Below are positions 25,695 through 35,043 of a DNA stretch of 64,000 bases, in pieces. The position numbers and the translations under genes are program-made. The notes beneath the pieces are model-generated. The model was given only the letters and a program-made list of their open reading frames with translations, ran no database searches and was not told the origin of the DNA. The stretch is from Halococcus sediminicola (lineage in GTDB: Archaea; Halobacteriota; Halobacteria; Halobacteriales; Halococcaceae). Each line of letters begins with the position of its first letter. Position 1 is the first letter of the stretch. The stretch spans positions 62,001 through 126,000 of the forward strand of contig NZ_BBMP01000005.1 in assembly GCF_000755245.1 (NCBI RefSeq), in the 5' to 3' direction.

Positions 25695-26058
25695 GGGATG
25701 AAAAGCGGGCCAAAATGGAACGATAGTCTGGACTATGTTTGTGCACCTTTCAGCATATTCGAATTGCGCAAGCAGCGAACACTCATGTGCAAGATAGTGA
25801 GCACCACTCAAATTAGTCTCGACCGCTGTACGCTGATGAGTCGCTGAGTCTCGTATCTCAGCACAAGCAAACAGCACATGGTCTCAGAACATCTGACGAT
25901 GGTTGGAAAGTCGACGCATATCCTGCTCTCTACTCCATGTCCATCGAGTACCGCCTTACCGATCTCTGCGAATACTGTGATAGTCTGCCACTCAGTGCCT
26001 CTAACGGCGCTTGCAGGCAGATGTAACTGGCGCGGTATCAGCATGCTTCCTATACCAG
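25695..26058. other. 364-bp stretch without a recognisable gene
   Basis: This lies between the convergent ends of the SRA-EVE-HNH gene and the DUF4268-like gene. Short frames exist on both strands, but none has a family pattern. It could hold decayed sequence. Confidence 0.4.
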
Positions 26059-27021
26059 TCAGAACTGTTGAATTCGCTGTCGAAACACATTATGAAATCG
26101 GTCACCATATTCCAGTAGCCAATCGAGATACTCCTCCCACTTCTCGCGGTTTTCGAGGTCAGCATGCCGTGTGATTCTGAGATTGCTCCGCATATTTCCG
26201 CCTCGTGTTTCTCGAGGTTCCTCCCACTCAACTTCGCATTCAAGCTCCCGTTCGATAGCGTCCTCTTCGTCTTTCAACTCCCAAAACGCCTCTTCGTTGT
26301 CTTCGATGATGAGATCCAGACATAATATGTCCTCTTCGAAGAGATTAACAAATGAGATATGGAATCCACCCTTCCCGATCGGGTTGCTGTAGTAGTGGCG
26401 TGCCTTTGGTGTGCGAGATCGGAGTCGGGTCGATGAGTGCTCGATTCGGTCACGGAATTGGGTCCAAAATTCCTCTTGTAGCTGCTTGACGTCCGATATT
26501 TCGCCATCCGACCGCTGGGCCTTCTCCTTCCACTCGCTTGGATCTTCGACGGGATTCAACCGGATCGCTGGTGGAGAGTCACTAATCTTCCAGACTTCCA
26601 ACCGAACGGCGAACAAGTCAATGCCTTCTCGACTGTTTTGATTCAACCACTGGAACGCATCGCGGTGCTCGTCGCTGAATTCGGGCGCGATCCAGACGAT
26701 AATATCGGCATCCACGCCGGCCGCATACGCGATAGATTTTCCGAGATGATCGTGGTCAGACTGCTCCAACTGGTTTTCGATAACGACCTGTCGACTATCA
26801 TCAACGACCTCAGCAAGAATATCGAGATTGTATCGTCCAACACTCCGCTCTGTCTCGATCACTTCCAAATCCAGACCGAGTACGTCCTCTAAGTAGGATC
26901 CTTCCTCGTCTCGAATCGAGTTCGCTAACCACGGAGTGAAGTTATGAGCTTCATGTTTCCAGTACTCCCGTACGTTTTGAGGCACAAGTTCGTGAAAGAC
27001 AGGTCCGTCGGGTTCTGCCAT
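26059..27021 (-). CDS. DUF4268-type protein with PD-(D/E)XK-like nuclease core
   Basis: 320 aa from ATG 27021 (an ATG three codons upstream, at 27030, is also possible). Residues ~45-130, with GRYNLDILAEVVDDSRQVVI, ENQLEQSDHDHLGKSIAYAA and DADIIVWIAPEF, are a restriction-endonuclease-like core. The active-site set reads D...E-N-Q, the Lys being replaced by Gln as in several PD-(D/E)XK subfamilies. The C-terminal ~150 residues, with FWTQFRDRIEHS, FHISFVNLFEEDILCLDL and WLLEYGDRFHNVFRQRI, match the DUF4268 domain. Such proteins are frequent in defence islands and sometimes accompany restriction-modification loci. No methyltransferase is nearby. Confidence 0.8.
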   Translation of the reverse strand: MAEPDGPVFHELVPQNVREYWKHEAHNFTPWLANSIRDEEGSYLEDVLGLDLEVIETERSVGRYNLDILAEVVDDSRQVVIENQLEQSDHDHLGKSIAYAAGVDADIIVWIAPEFSDEHRDAFQWLNQNSREGIDLFAVRLEVWKISDSPPAIRLNPVEDPSEWKEKAQRSDGEISDVKQLQEEFWTQFRDRIEHSSTRLRSRTPKARHYYSNPIGKGGFHISFVNLFEEDILCLDLIIEDNEEAFWELKDEEDAIERELECEVEWEEPRETRGGNMRSNLRITRHADLENREKWEEYLDWLLEYGDRFHNVFRQRIQQF

Positions 27022-27341
27022 GACTGACAACTCCCTCTACGAATACTAAAGCGTTGTACGGTTTCATTGACGTGTATCCAGTAAGCCGTATCGTCGGCGA
27101 CAACGATGGCTGTGGACTTGCTCGTACCGTCACTGCCTCCACCAATCGGTGACCGTTTCTCATGTTCGCAGTGCTACAGCACGATCCACCATTTCAGCGC
27201 GACCGATACGTAGTCACTCTGTGCTATTGGGAATTGTAAGCAGGAATTGTGAGGGAAGGAATGCCCTCCTCCCTCACGGTGTCTTGCGGGTTTGGATGCT
27301 AAATCGCTGGGCTTTCAGTTGCCGGCAGACAAAATCGGTGA
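27022..27341. other. 320-bp stretch without a recognisable gene
   Basis: This lies upstream of both the DUF4268-like gene (minus) and the 69-aa gene (plus). I see no family signature. It would hold both divergent promoters. Confidence 0.4.
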
Positions 27342-27551
27342 GTGGTGAACGTCGAGCACCGCGAGAACGACTGGCTCGTTTCGCTGTCATGGGAAGAGCG
27401 CGCCGATATCTACGCCGCCGGCGAGGATTCTTCCGAGCGTGCTCTCGCCGTGGTTGCCGACCGGGCTGCTGTCGATATCGACGAGCTGCACTCGCCGGTC
27501 ATACGGACCAATGGCGATGGGATGGAGGTCGTGGTTCGGCGACGTAGATGA
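27342..27551 (+). CDS. Small acidic protein of unknown function (69 aa)
   Basis: GTG start at 27342. The sequence ENDWLVSLSWEERADIYAAG, with a following AVVADRAAVDIDELHSPVIR, forms a compact, haloarchaeal-looking small protein. Codon use is GC3-rich, as in genuine genes. I do not recognise its family. Its stop lies at the start of the right copy of the ~180-bp repeat. Confidence 0.55.
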   Translation: MVNVEHRENDWLVSLSWEERADIYAAGEDSSERALAVVADRAAVDIDELHSPVIRTNGDGMEVVVRRRR

Positions 27552-27730
27552 GCAATCCATTTTCGCGCCTTGTGTAACATTTGGTCTTCGGGAAACAACA
27601 ATACGTTACCTAAGGCATAGCGAGAGCACACCACCGTTTCCGGTGCTACCGCTGCGTAGTCAGGCGGATTCAGAGTCAGGGCCTCCGTCACCCGTTTCTC
27701 GCGACTCTGTCAGCGTGATTCGCTGTTGAC
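27549..27730. repeat. ~180-bp non-coding direct repeat, right copy
   Basis: This is the direct partner of 2443-2622. The identical core runs 27619-27654 and, after one mismatch, continues from 27656. The hairpin CACCG-TTTC-CGGTG is at 27632-27645. It is immediately downstream of the 69-aa gene and 0.5 kb upstream of the integrase pseudogene. The interval between the two copies (about 25 kb) contains the entire nuclease island. Confidence 0.7.
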
Positions 27731-28262
27731 AGAGCTATCTTCGATTCCGAACCATACTGGCGAGTCCGCTAAAGGCCACTCGCAGGGGGACGGGCAGTGA
27801 AGGAGGTCACGCAACGTGTGGCGAACGAAGCTCCGAGGTCGGTGGCGCGTGCTTTCTATGGATATTGGATGGCGAGTCGATCATTGTCCGGCCTCCTCAG
27901 GAGGGGATTCGTCGAGACTCTCGATATTGAGGAGCGTTGGCGCGTGCGACTGGGTGGCGACGTCTGAAGTTATGGCGAGGCGCGCTTCGACTAGCCATTC
28001 GTAATATCCCTGGTGAAATAGTCGATCTCTCGGTGGTCGCACTCAGTCCAGTACCAGCAGGTAACGGAGACGAGTCGTTTCTCGGCAGGACGGTAGGTAT
28101 AGACGAACTGAATTGAGTGAATTGGAATTGGTAGAAATAATACAATTTCTTACTTCTTGTGTTTAGTCCAATAAGGGCACGTAAATTTATTCACCTCCCC
28201 GCCCTCCCCTACAACGAACACGATGCCACGACCCAGAACCACGGTTACTCGCCGCGAGAACA
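27731..28262. other. 532-bp region with decayed sequence
   Basis: No intact gene is seen. On the minus strand, around 28004-28143, an open segment without a start codon reads YTYRPAEKRLVSVTCWYW, then TECDHREIDYF. This looks like the end of a real but broken protein that I cannot name. An AT-rich stretch at ~28140-28195 precedes the integrase and probably holds its promoter. Confidence 0.4.
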
Positions 28263-29469
28263 GTGTTCGAGCCAGCGAACGTTCCGGAGGCGCATAGCGT
28301 GGTACAGATCGATGCAGTCATCGAGGACTTCCTGACGGACAAAGGCAAAGGTCAGGGTGGCGAGAGCGGTAACTATCGTCAGGACGCAGGCCGAGAGCTC
28401 GATCGGTTCGTCGGCTTCCTCACCGGCCACGAAGATAGCCCGACGTCGTTCGATGAGTTGGGTTCGAGCCACCTGCGCGAGTACGCCCGTCACCTCACCC
28501 GCCAGGGATGGACTGCGGGCACAGTACGCACCTACTACGCGTACGTCTCGGCGTTCTGTGGCTGGGCCGTCCGCGAAGGCCATCTCGCTGAAAACGTCGC
28601 TCAGCGGCGCAACGCCACCGAACCCATTCCCGACGACGGAGGTCACAAGAGCGGCGACCAACAGGCGTGGTCCGCTGAAGATCGCCAGCAACTCACCAGC
28701 TTCGTCGACGAGCAGGCCAGCACTGCAATCGACAACGTCAGCGAAAACCGTGAGGCGGCAATCAAAACCTGCCGCGACCGTGCGCTGGTCTATCTCCTCT
28801 CGTACTCTAGCGTGCGTGGTGCGGAGATTCTTCATGATCGGAGCGACGAGCGCCGTCAAGGGACTTCGGTGGGATGACGTCCACCTCGAAGACCGCTATG
28901 CGACGGTCTTCGCCAAAAAGCAGCGCCTCGACGATCGAGGTCTTCCTAGCCCGATGATCCATCCGCTACAGATGTACCGGAAAATCCTCGACGCACCGAG
29001 TGAGAGCTGGCCGGTGTTTCCCTCGTTTCATCGCCCGACACTCTCTCAACGAGTGAAGGACGAGTTGGACAGTCGTGGATATACCGCCATGGAGATCGAG
29101 GAGATATGTGTCGACCATTCGTTAATCGAGGTCTGTGTTGAGTACGACATCGAACCGCCATCGATAACGACCGACGCTGGCCGGCACGTTCTCAAACAGC
29201 TCTGCGAGGAGGCGGGTATCGAACTCGATGACGACGAAGAGTATCTCATGCCCCATGGTGCTCGGCGCGGTGCCGGCGAGGTCCTTGTCCGTACGTCAGG
29301 TCATGCAGCTGCCGCTCGTGCCCTCGACAACTCTGAAGAGGTCGTTCGCGAGCACTACTCGCATATCGAAGCCGGTGACCTTGCCGACCAGATGACCAAC
29401 GCTTTCGAGGAAGCCGATCAGCAGGGCAGCTTCAGTAATGAATGGGGTGGGCATAGGTTACCCTTCTAA
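28263..29469 (+). pseudogene. Tyrosine recombinase (XerC/D-type integrase), frameshifted
   Basis: The N-terminal SAM-like core-binding domain (DAVIEDFLTDKGKG, DELGSSHLREYARHLTRQGW, TVRTYYAYVSAFCGWAVREG) and the first catalytic Arg (SSVRGAEIL) are in one frame, which stops at 28877. The rest is in another frame ending at 29469: GLRWDDVHLED, HGARRGAGEV (H-x-x-R), GHAAAARALDN and the nucleophile REHYSHIEAG. One extra base near 28862 (after CAAGGG, before CTTCGGTGG) accounts for the break; removing it restores DERRQG-LRWDD. All catalytic residues otherwise remain, so the break is recent, a sequencing error, or a programmed shift. A truncated paralogue lies at 42380-42575. Confidence 0.85.
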
Positions 29470-29598
29470 TCAAGCCATCAGTCATGAGTAGAAATAGCCC
29501 TGTCGCCGCTATACATGAAGCACGAAATATACCCTCTACCCAGAATACTGCTTCTTGCGGTACACTCCCGAAAAATCTACAGTCTGTACCAAAGACAG

Positions 29599-30153
29599 CT
29601 ACTCCGAATGCTGTTCTTCCTGTGGAAGATCAAGCTCACGATCCCATGCTTTCCATGTGTGGACAACTGGAGAGATAGTGAAGTCAGCAACTGCGGGCTG
29701 GCTCTCAAGTAGTTTCCAGAGGTATGTCTTGAGATTCCCAAGTGTACTATGCCAACCACGGACAAACAGATCGTGATCGCCCATAATAGAGTCAACTGAG
29801 TAGAGTAACTCGGCTTCGATCAACGTTCTGATGAATTCGTTGCGCTGCTGTGAATCGACGCCTCTGTTGAGAGAGATCCGCACGTCTGCATAAGCCAAGT
29901 TAGCTTCCTGAAGCACAACTACTGCGAGGACTTCAAGTATACCGGACTCCGTCAGGTTTTCTCGGCGACGTCGGACTGCAGTACGAGACAGTCCGACACG
30001 GTCGGCGAGTTCTGTATCAGACATTCGTCCGTTCTCGTTGAGTGCTTCGAAGATTTGGTAGTCCAACTCGTCAAGGTGTTCTTCCAAAATTCGCTGTGGC
30101 GAGTGTTTGTCGGATGCTGCTGACTCCGATCCGGTTAGTGCTGGTCCACTCAT
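29599..30153 (-). CDS. Lrp/AsnC-family transcriptional regulator
   Basis: 184 aa from ATG 30153. A longer frame to 30195 adds 14 non-conserved residues. Residues ~25-75 are the AsnC-type HTH (LDELDYQIFEALNENGRMSD, then ELADRVGLSRTAVRRRRENL and TESGIL). The remainder is a RAM-like αβ ligand domain ending FTISPVVHTWKAWDRE. It lies immediately 3' of the DUF917/HyuA/ABC unit on the same strand, 80 bp upstream of nothing but non-coding sequence. It is the obvious candidate regulator of that operon, responding to an amino-acid-like compound. The function is family-level inference. Confidence 0.87.
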   Translation of the reverse strand: MSGPALTGSESAASDKHSPQRILEEHLDELDYQIFEALNENGRMSDTELADRVGLSRTAVRRRRENLTESGILEVLAVVVLQEANLAYADVRISLNRGVDSQQRNEFIRTLIEAELLYSVDSIMGDHDLFVRGWHSTLGNLKTYLWKLLESQPAVADFTISPVVHTWKAWDRELDLPQEEQHSE

Positions 30154-30232
30154 AGGTATGTTCTTGTGATGTATTGGCAAATACTGATACCGCAACCGGC
30201 TAATCGTCGGGTCATTGTTATCGGTATATTAC

Positions 30233-31336
30233 TCATTTCTTTGAAAGTGGGGAATACTCGATATTGTAACCGAATGGTTCGGGACCCACCACGTCTAAAG
30301 CAGCACCAGTGGTGAGTAGTTCTGGTGCCGGCACACCCAAAACCGTTACTCGCTGTCCATAGCGGAGCGCATCAGTTGTAATTGGTTTTCCCGTGTTTTT
30401 ATCAACGAGACAGATCAAATCTGGAACGGACACAAGGACTTCATCATCTGTTTTGCGAGCAACGAGGAACTCGTTTTGGAACTCGATAGTCAGCGTCGCG
30501 TCATCATCGAGTCCTGCGAGTTCCACCGTCCCTCGGGCGAAGCCAGCCTCATTTCGTCTGAGGACGTCGACGATCTTGCCCGTGAACAAATGCTGGCCAC
30601 CGACCACATTGCAGATTACTTCTACTGGATCACGTCCACTGCTCTGCGCCTCAAGGACGTTCTGTCCGAGAGTATTGATAAGCGATAGCGTTCGTTGAAT
30701 ACTATACTTTGTGACGAAATCTCCGTCCATCAGTGGGAAAGCGTAGCCAGCTCGACCGCCCATATCGACAGCAGCCGAACGTGCAAACTTCTCTAACCGC
30801 TTTGCAGTGTCAATATCTTGATAGCTGATGACGTTGCCGTGTTCGTCGGAGATAGCAGCGTAGTTCACCGGATGGCCGTAGATAAAGAACGTGTCCATTT
30901 GGAGTTCCGGAAATGCTCGGCCCATTCCATCGGCGTCGAGAACTGGTAAGTCAGTCATCGCAGCCACGCACAGCGGTACGATGCTATTGACCCCACCAAT
31001 CTCACCTGGTATCAGCGCCTCGACTTCTCGCCCTGAAAATTGCTCAATTGCTTCAAGAGCCCGCAGCTCCTCGCCACCGTTCGGTAACTTCTCGACACCG
31101 ATCGTCGGAGCGCCCATTCCACCGACACTGGCGACCGTCGCACCGCTCTCTAAGTCGTTCGGTTGAATCACCTCAACCGAATCAGGATAGGCCTCGTCTT
31201 CCAGCAGTGTTTGGATACGCAGCTTCCCGACACGGGGATGACCCCCACCGCCTGTTCCAAGGATTCCTGCGCCGATGCCGAGTGCTTCTAGTTCGTCTAC
31301 CGATACTCGTTCAAGGGTAGGAACGTCAAATATCAT
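30233..31336 (-). CDS. DUF917 family protein (S-methyl-thiohydantoin desulfurase-like), copy A
   Basis: 367 aa. The family start LGIGAGILGTGGGGHPRVGK and the internal GEIGGVNSIVPLCVAAMTDL, VLDADGMGRAFPELQMDTFF and GVPAPELLTT blocks are typical of DUF917 (Pfam PF06032, now described as an S-methyl thiohydantoin desulfurase domain). DUF917 genes habitually pair with HyuA-type hydantoinase/oxoprolinases and nucleobase or peptide transporters, suggesting ring-opening metabolism of hydantoin-like compounds. It overlaps the next DUF917 gene by 4 bp (ATGA-type junction, 31333-31336). It is the most downstream member of the large minus-strand unit. Confidence 0.9.
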   Translation of the reverse strand: MIFDVPTLERVSVDELEALGIGAGILGTGGGGHPRVGKLRIQTLLEDEAYPDSVEVIQPNDLESGATVASVGGMGAPTIGVEKLPNGGEELRALEAIEQFSGREVEALIPGEIGGVNSIVPLCVAAMTDLPVLDADGMGRAFPELQMDTFFIYGHPVNYAAISDEHGNVISYQDIDTAKRLEKFARSAAVDMGGRAGYAFPLMDGDFVTKYSIQRTLSLINTLGQNVLEAQSSGRDPVEVICNVVGGQHLFTGKIVDVLRRNEAGFARGTVELAGLDDDATLTIEFQNEFLVARKTDDEVLVSVPDLICLVDKNTGKPITTDALRYGQRVTVLGVPAPELLTTGAALDVVGPEPFGYNIEYSPLSKK

Positions 31337-32412
31337 TGTTCAAGAGGTACGAACTGGGTGTCGATCCCAAAGGTCTTCGGCCCCCACACGCCGAGGGCGG
31401 CGTCAGTGCGCATGATTTCTGGCGTTGGGATGCCCAGTACTTCGACCCGGCCTCCGTACCGCAATGCCTCTGTGCGAATGGGATCACCGGTTTCGCGATC
31501 AAGGATGGTGATGAGGTCGGGAACGGTAGCAACCCACTTGTCGTCGATACGAGCTCCTAGATTCTCGTTCTGGAATTTAACCTCCATCGTTCGGTCGTCG
31601 TCGGAATCGAGTCCGTCGACCATCACTGATCCGACAACGAAACCACCCTCTGTTCGCCGCTTTACGTCGACAATTTTTCCTTCGAAGAGACTTTGCGGCG
31701 TGCCGTAAATCGAGTCGTGTGTCGCCTCTCGAATAGCGGCGACAGTCGACCCGTCCGCAGTCTGAACTGCACGACCAATCGATCGTGCGAGCGTCATCGT
31801 CCCTGGAATCGCAGTCTCTTTGACTTCGGTTCCCGACATGGGGTAATCCGTTACGTACGCCACCCCACCCATTCGAATCGTCACTCCTCGGGCAAGCCAT
31901 TCCAGTTGCTCATTGTCATTTGTATCGAGGAGACATGTGTTACCGTGCTCATCGCTGACCGCAGCGGGTGTTCCCGACACACCGTACACATTGAATGTTT
32001 CATGCTGGAGCTCTGGGAACGCCCGGCCCATCCCATCAGCATCAACGAGAGGAATGCCTTTCCGAGCGGCGACGGCGAACGGGAACGTGGAGTTGATCCC
32101 GCCACACTCCATTGGCATTATTGCGTCGGCGGCACGACCGAATTCGGCTTCGACGCGTTCAACCGACGAAATTGGTTCTGGACCCCCCGGTAATTTTTCG
32201 ACTGCGACGGTCGGGGCTCCCATCTGAGCGGAGACCAGCACGAAAGCGTCGTCGTCGAGTTCGCTAGGTTGTAGCATCTTAACATGTCCACACTCCTCTA
32301 TCGCTTGCCGCGCAACGAGCTTCCCGACATGGGGGTCGCCCCCGCCCCCAGTTCCGAGGACGGTCGCACCGAGTGCAATGTCCTCGAGTGCTGCAGGTCC
32401 GATCTTCATCAA
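31333..32412 (-). CDS. DUF917 family protein, copy B
   Basis: 359 aa. It has the same blocks as its neighbours: ALGATVLGTGGGGDPHVGKL (starting IALGAT...), MPMECGGINSTFPFAVAARK, LVDADGMGRAFPELQHETF and VLGIPTPEIMRT. It overlaps HyuA by 4 bp (32409-32412) and copy A by 4 bp, so all are translationally coupled. It is clearly divergent from copies A and C, not a recent tandem duplicate, so the three probably hold different roles, for example catalytic versus structural subunits. Cytoplasmic location is expected; no signal peptide is present. Confidence 0.9.
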   Translation of the reverse strand: MMKIGPAALEDIALGATVLGTGGGGDPHVGKLVARQAIEECGHVKMLQPSELDDDAFVLVSAQMGAPTVAVEKLPGGPEPISSVERVEAEFGRAADAIMPMECGGINSTFPFAVAARKGIPLVDADGMGRAFPELQHETFNVYGVSGTPAAVSDEHGNTCLLDTNDNEQLEWLARGVTIRMGGVAYVTDYPMSGTEVKETAIPGTMTLARSIGRAVQTADGSTVAAIREATHDSIYGTPQSLFEGKIVDVKRRTEGGFVVGSVMVDGLDSDDDRTMEVKFQNENLGARIDDKWVATVPDLITILDRETGDPIRTEALRYGGRVEVLGIPTPEIMRTDAALGVWGPKTFGIDTQFVPLEQ

Positions 32413-33959
32413 TGATCGAGGTCTCCTGCTGCTTTCACTTTGATTCGAACCGCGTTTCCGGGAAGGTATGACAGCGGTACCTCCTCAATGTCGATGATTT
32501 CTACAGAATCCTCCGCGCTCCCTGCTTCAATAGCATTCCCGATCGCTTCAGATTTGGCGTCGTCCATCGCCTCATCCCGGCTCTGGTCGTCGAGGCTATA
32601 GATACGATCGATCTCTCCGGAGACCTGTGCAATGGCAACCCCGACTGCATTCGCCACCTCGTAATGATCGGGTTTGTAGACTTGCGTTGCCCCTTCAAGA
32701 TCGTCTGGAACAAGAATGCTCCCACCACCAACGACGATTACAGGGACCGGTTCTGGGCTGGTCTTCATGCGGTCGACGGCTCGCTCAATCTTCGTTCGAA
32801 TGTACTCACGAGCAGCAGAGACGGTATCACCGTCGACATCTGGTGTGGTCTCTCCGATGTCAACTGTGCCTGCAGCAGCTTCCAGATCGGTTGCTGTGAG
32901 TTTCGACCCACCAAAACAGAGCGCCTCGTCAGTGAGCCGGTATCCGACCGACTCCGGCCCGACAGTTACAGACTCGTCGTCGCGTTGCTCCACAATCGAA
33001 CCCCCACCGATCCCCAATGCGATGAGGTCGGGCATACGGAAGTTCGTCTTGACGTCGCCAATTTCGACGGCTACACTAGATTCGCGCGGAAACCCGTCGG
33101 TAAGTGCACCGATATCCGTCGTTGTTCCGCCGACATCGACAATGATGCCGTTTTCGATCCCAGAGAGGTACGCAGCACCACGAACGGAGTTAGATGGCCC
33201 GGATGCGACGGTGAAGATTGGATACTCCAGAGCATAATCGACCGCCATTAACGTCCCATCGTTCTGTCCGAAGAATAGTTGGGCATCGATATCTCGTTCG
33301 TCCATCGCCTCGATGAACGCATTGGCCGCCTCTGCAGCAACACTCGTCAGCGCCGCATTCATTGCAGTCGCGTTTTCTCGTTCTAAGATACCCACGCTTC
33401 CAATCTCGCTCGATAGTGAGACCGGGACGTCAGGTCCCACTTCCTCACGGATGATCTTCAGAACCCGCTGTTCGTGGTCGTCACGAACTGGCGAGAACAC
33501 GCTGGCGACGGCGAAGGCATCGACGTGGTCGAATGACCGAACGCAGTCTCGAACCTGCTCTTCATCAAATTCGTTGAGCTGCCGGCCGTCAAACTCGTGG
33601 CCTCCATCAAGAATTGCCGTGTTGTTTCCGATTGCCGCGGCTAGGTCGTCCGGCCATTCCAGCAGTGGCCGAATGCTCTCTGTCGCCGGAGCGCCGAGTC
33701 GTATCATCCCGACCTCGTTGAGTCCGCGCCGTTCAGTAATAGCGTTCGTCGCATGTGTCGTACCCAACATTACGTAGGTGAGATCACCGACGGAGACACC
33801 ACTCTGATCGATGACTTCATCGACCGCGTCCAGTATCCCCGAGGAGATGTTCTCGGTGGTTGGTGTCTTTGTTTTCGCGATCGGATCGTCCTTCTCATCA
33901 AGGATGACCGCGTCTGTGTTCGTTCCGCCAACGTCAACTCCAAGTCTATGTCCGTTCAT
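32409..33959 (-). CDS. hyuA: HyuA-type hydantoinase/oxoprolinase
   Basis: 516 aa from ATG 33959 (the longer frame to 34091 crosses into the upstream gene and is rejected). The ATP-binding fold of the hydantoinase/5-oxoprolinase family is shown by HRLGVDVGGTNTDAVILDEK at the N-terminus, YVMLGTTHATNAITER, and the second phosphate loop IIVDVGGTTTDIGALTDG. The C-terminus has VPVIVVGGGSILVPDDLEGA. The family hydrolyses five-membered cyclic amides (hydantoins, 5-oxoproline, N-methylhydantoin), often with ATP. No HyuB partner is present; DUF917 proteins take that position here. It is embedded between DUF917 copies B and C with overlapping ends. Confidence 0.92.
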   Translation of the reverse strand: MNGHRLGVDVGGTNTDAVILDEKDDPIAKTKTPTTENISSGILDAVDEVIDQSGVSVGDLTYVMLGTTHATNAITERRGLNEVGMIRLGAPATESIRPLLEWPDDLAAAIGNNTAILDGGHEFDGRQLNEFDEEQVRDCVRSFDHVDAFAVASVFSPVRDDHEQRVLKIIREEVGPDVPVSLSSEIGSVGILERENATAMNAALTSVAAEAANAFIEAMDERDIDAQLFFGQNDGTLMAVDYALEYPIFTVASGPSNSVRGAAYLSGIENGIIVDVGGTTTDIGALTDGFPRESSVAVEIGDVKTNFRMPDLIALGIGGGSIVEQRDDESVTVGPESVGYRLTDEALCFGGSKLTATDLEAAAGTVDIGETTPDVDGDTVSAAREYIRTKIERAVDRMKTSPEPVPVIVVGGGSILVPDDLEGATQVYKPDHYEVANAVGVAIAQVSGEIDRIYSLDDQSRDEAMDDAKSEAIGNAIEAGSAEDSVEIIDIEEVPLSYLPGNAVRIKVKAAGDLDH

Positions 33960-35043
33960 GGTTATGAATGATTTCGATTGGTTCGTAGTCGATGTCGTAG
34001 TCGAACTGCTGAGGTCCGACAAGGTTGAGTCCCGCATCCGTCCGCCACTTCTCCGAGCACGGCATACCCGCGACCCGTACTCGTTGGCCATACATTAGTC
34101 CCTCCGTTGTCACCGGTTGTCCCGTCTCAGCGTCGAGGACGGTGATAAGATCGGGAGTACTCGCGACGATTCCGAGATCCGAATCTTGAGCGACCAGATT
34201 TTCGTTCTGAAACTCCAGTTGGAGCGTACGCCCGTCATATGGCCCGAAACCATCGATAGTAGCTGTCCCGATTGCGAACCCGCCTTCGGTGCGGCGTTCG
34301 ACGTCAATAACCTTCCCGCCGAATAGTTCGAACCCATCGGTTAGTTCAAGAAGTTCGGCGACGGGATCAGCACCTCGCGAAATAGCTGTTCGAAGCGTTT
34401 CGCCGATATTTCGAGCGAGCGACATCGAATCGAGGATCGCGTGCTCTTGCAGTTGAGCGCCCATGTGAGCATACGTTGCAATCATACACGCACCACCCAT
34501 CTCGATGCTTGTCGTCCGGGTGAACTGCTCGGCACGTCGATTGTTCTCCGTATCAATGAACACCGAGTTCCCTTTCTCGTCGGCGACGCTCGTTGGTGTC
34601 GCCGAGATACCACCAAGTGTTAACGTCACCATTTGCATTTCAGGAAACGCCCGGCCCATTCCGTCGGCATCCACGAGCGGGAGGTCAAGTGCCGCAGCGA
34701 CAGCGATTGGGACAGTGCTGTTGAGTCCTCCCGCTTCGATACTCATCGTGGCGAACGCTTCCTCTCCAAGATGTGTCTCGAGCGCCTCGAACGAGGCGAT
34801 ACTTTCAGTACCACGGGGAATTTTCTCGACCATTACTGTCGGTGCGCCGAGCATCGCACTTGGGACGATCAGTGCATCGGTCGGGACGTCTCGGGGATCG
34901 ATCAGGTCGACCGGGCCATGTTCCTCGATTGCCTGCTTTGCCATTAACTCTCCAACATATGGGTCACCGCCACCACCAGTGCCAAGAACCGCTGCTCCAG
35001 TAGCGTAGTCACCAAGCGTTTTTTCAGTTATTCGTTCAGTCAT
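33946..35043 (-). CDS. DUF917 family protein, copy C
   Basis: 365 aa from ATG 35043, overlapping the ATPase gene upstream by 8 bp and HyuA downstream by 14 bp. Family blocks include ATGAAVLGTGGGGDPYVGEL, MSIEAGGLNSTVPIAVAAAL, LVDADGMGRAFPEMQMVTL and VAGMPCSEKWRT. Three DUF917 paralogues plus one HyuA in one transcription unit is more than the usual one or two, and suggests a heteromeric enzyme or successive steps on related substrates. Confidence 0.9.
   Translation of the reverse strand: MTERITEKTLGDYATGAAVLGTGGGGDPYVGELMAKQAIEEHGPVDLIDPRDVPTDALIVPSAMLGAPTVMVEKIPRGTESIASFEALETHLGEEAFATMSIEAGGLNSTVPIAVAAALDLPLVDADGMGRAFPEMQMVTLTLGGISATPTSVADEKGNSVFIDTENNRRAEQFTRTTSIEMGGACMIATYAHMGAQLQEHAILDSMSLARNIGETLRTAISRGADPVAELLELTDGFELFGGKVIDVERRTEGGFAIGTATIDGFGPYDGRTLQLEFQNENLVAQDSDLGIVASTPDLITVLDAETGQPVTTEGLMYGQRVRVAGMPCSEKWRTDAGLNLVGPQQFDYDIDYEPIEIIHNHERT

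Noticed and set aside
28245-28859. A 204-codon minus-strand frame covering the integrase
   Set aside because: It is antisense to the clear integrase reading and has no family pattern.
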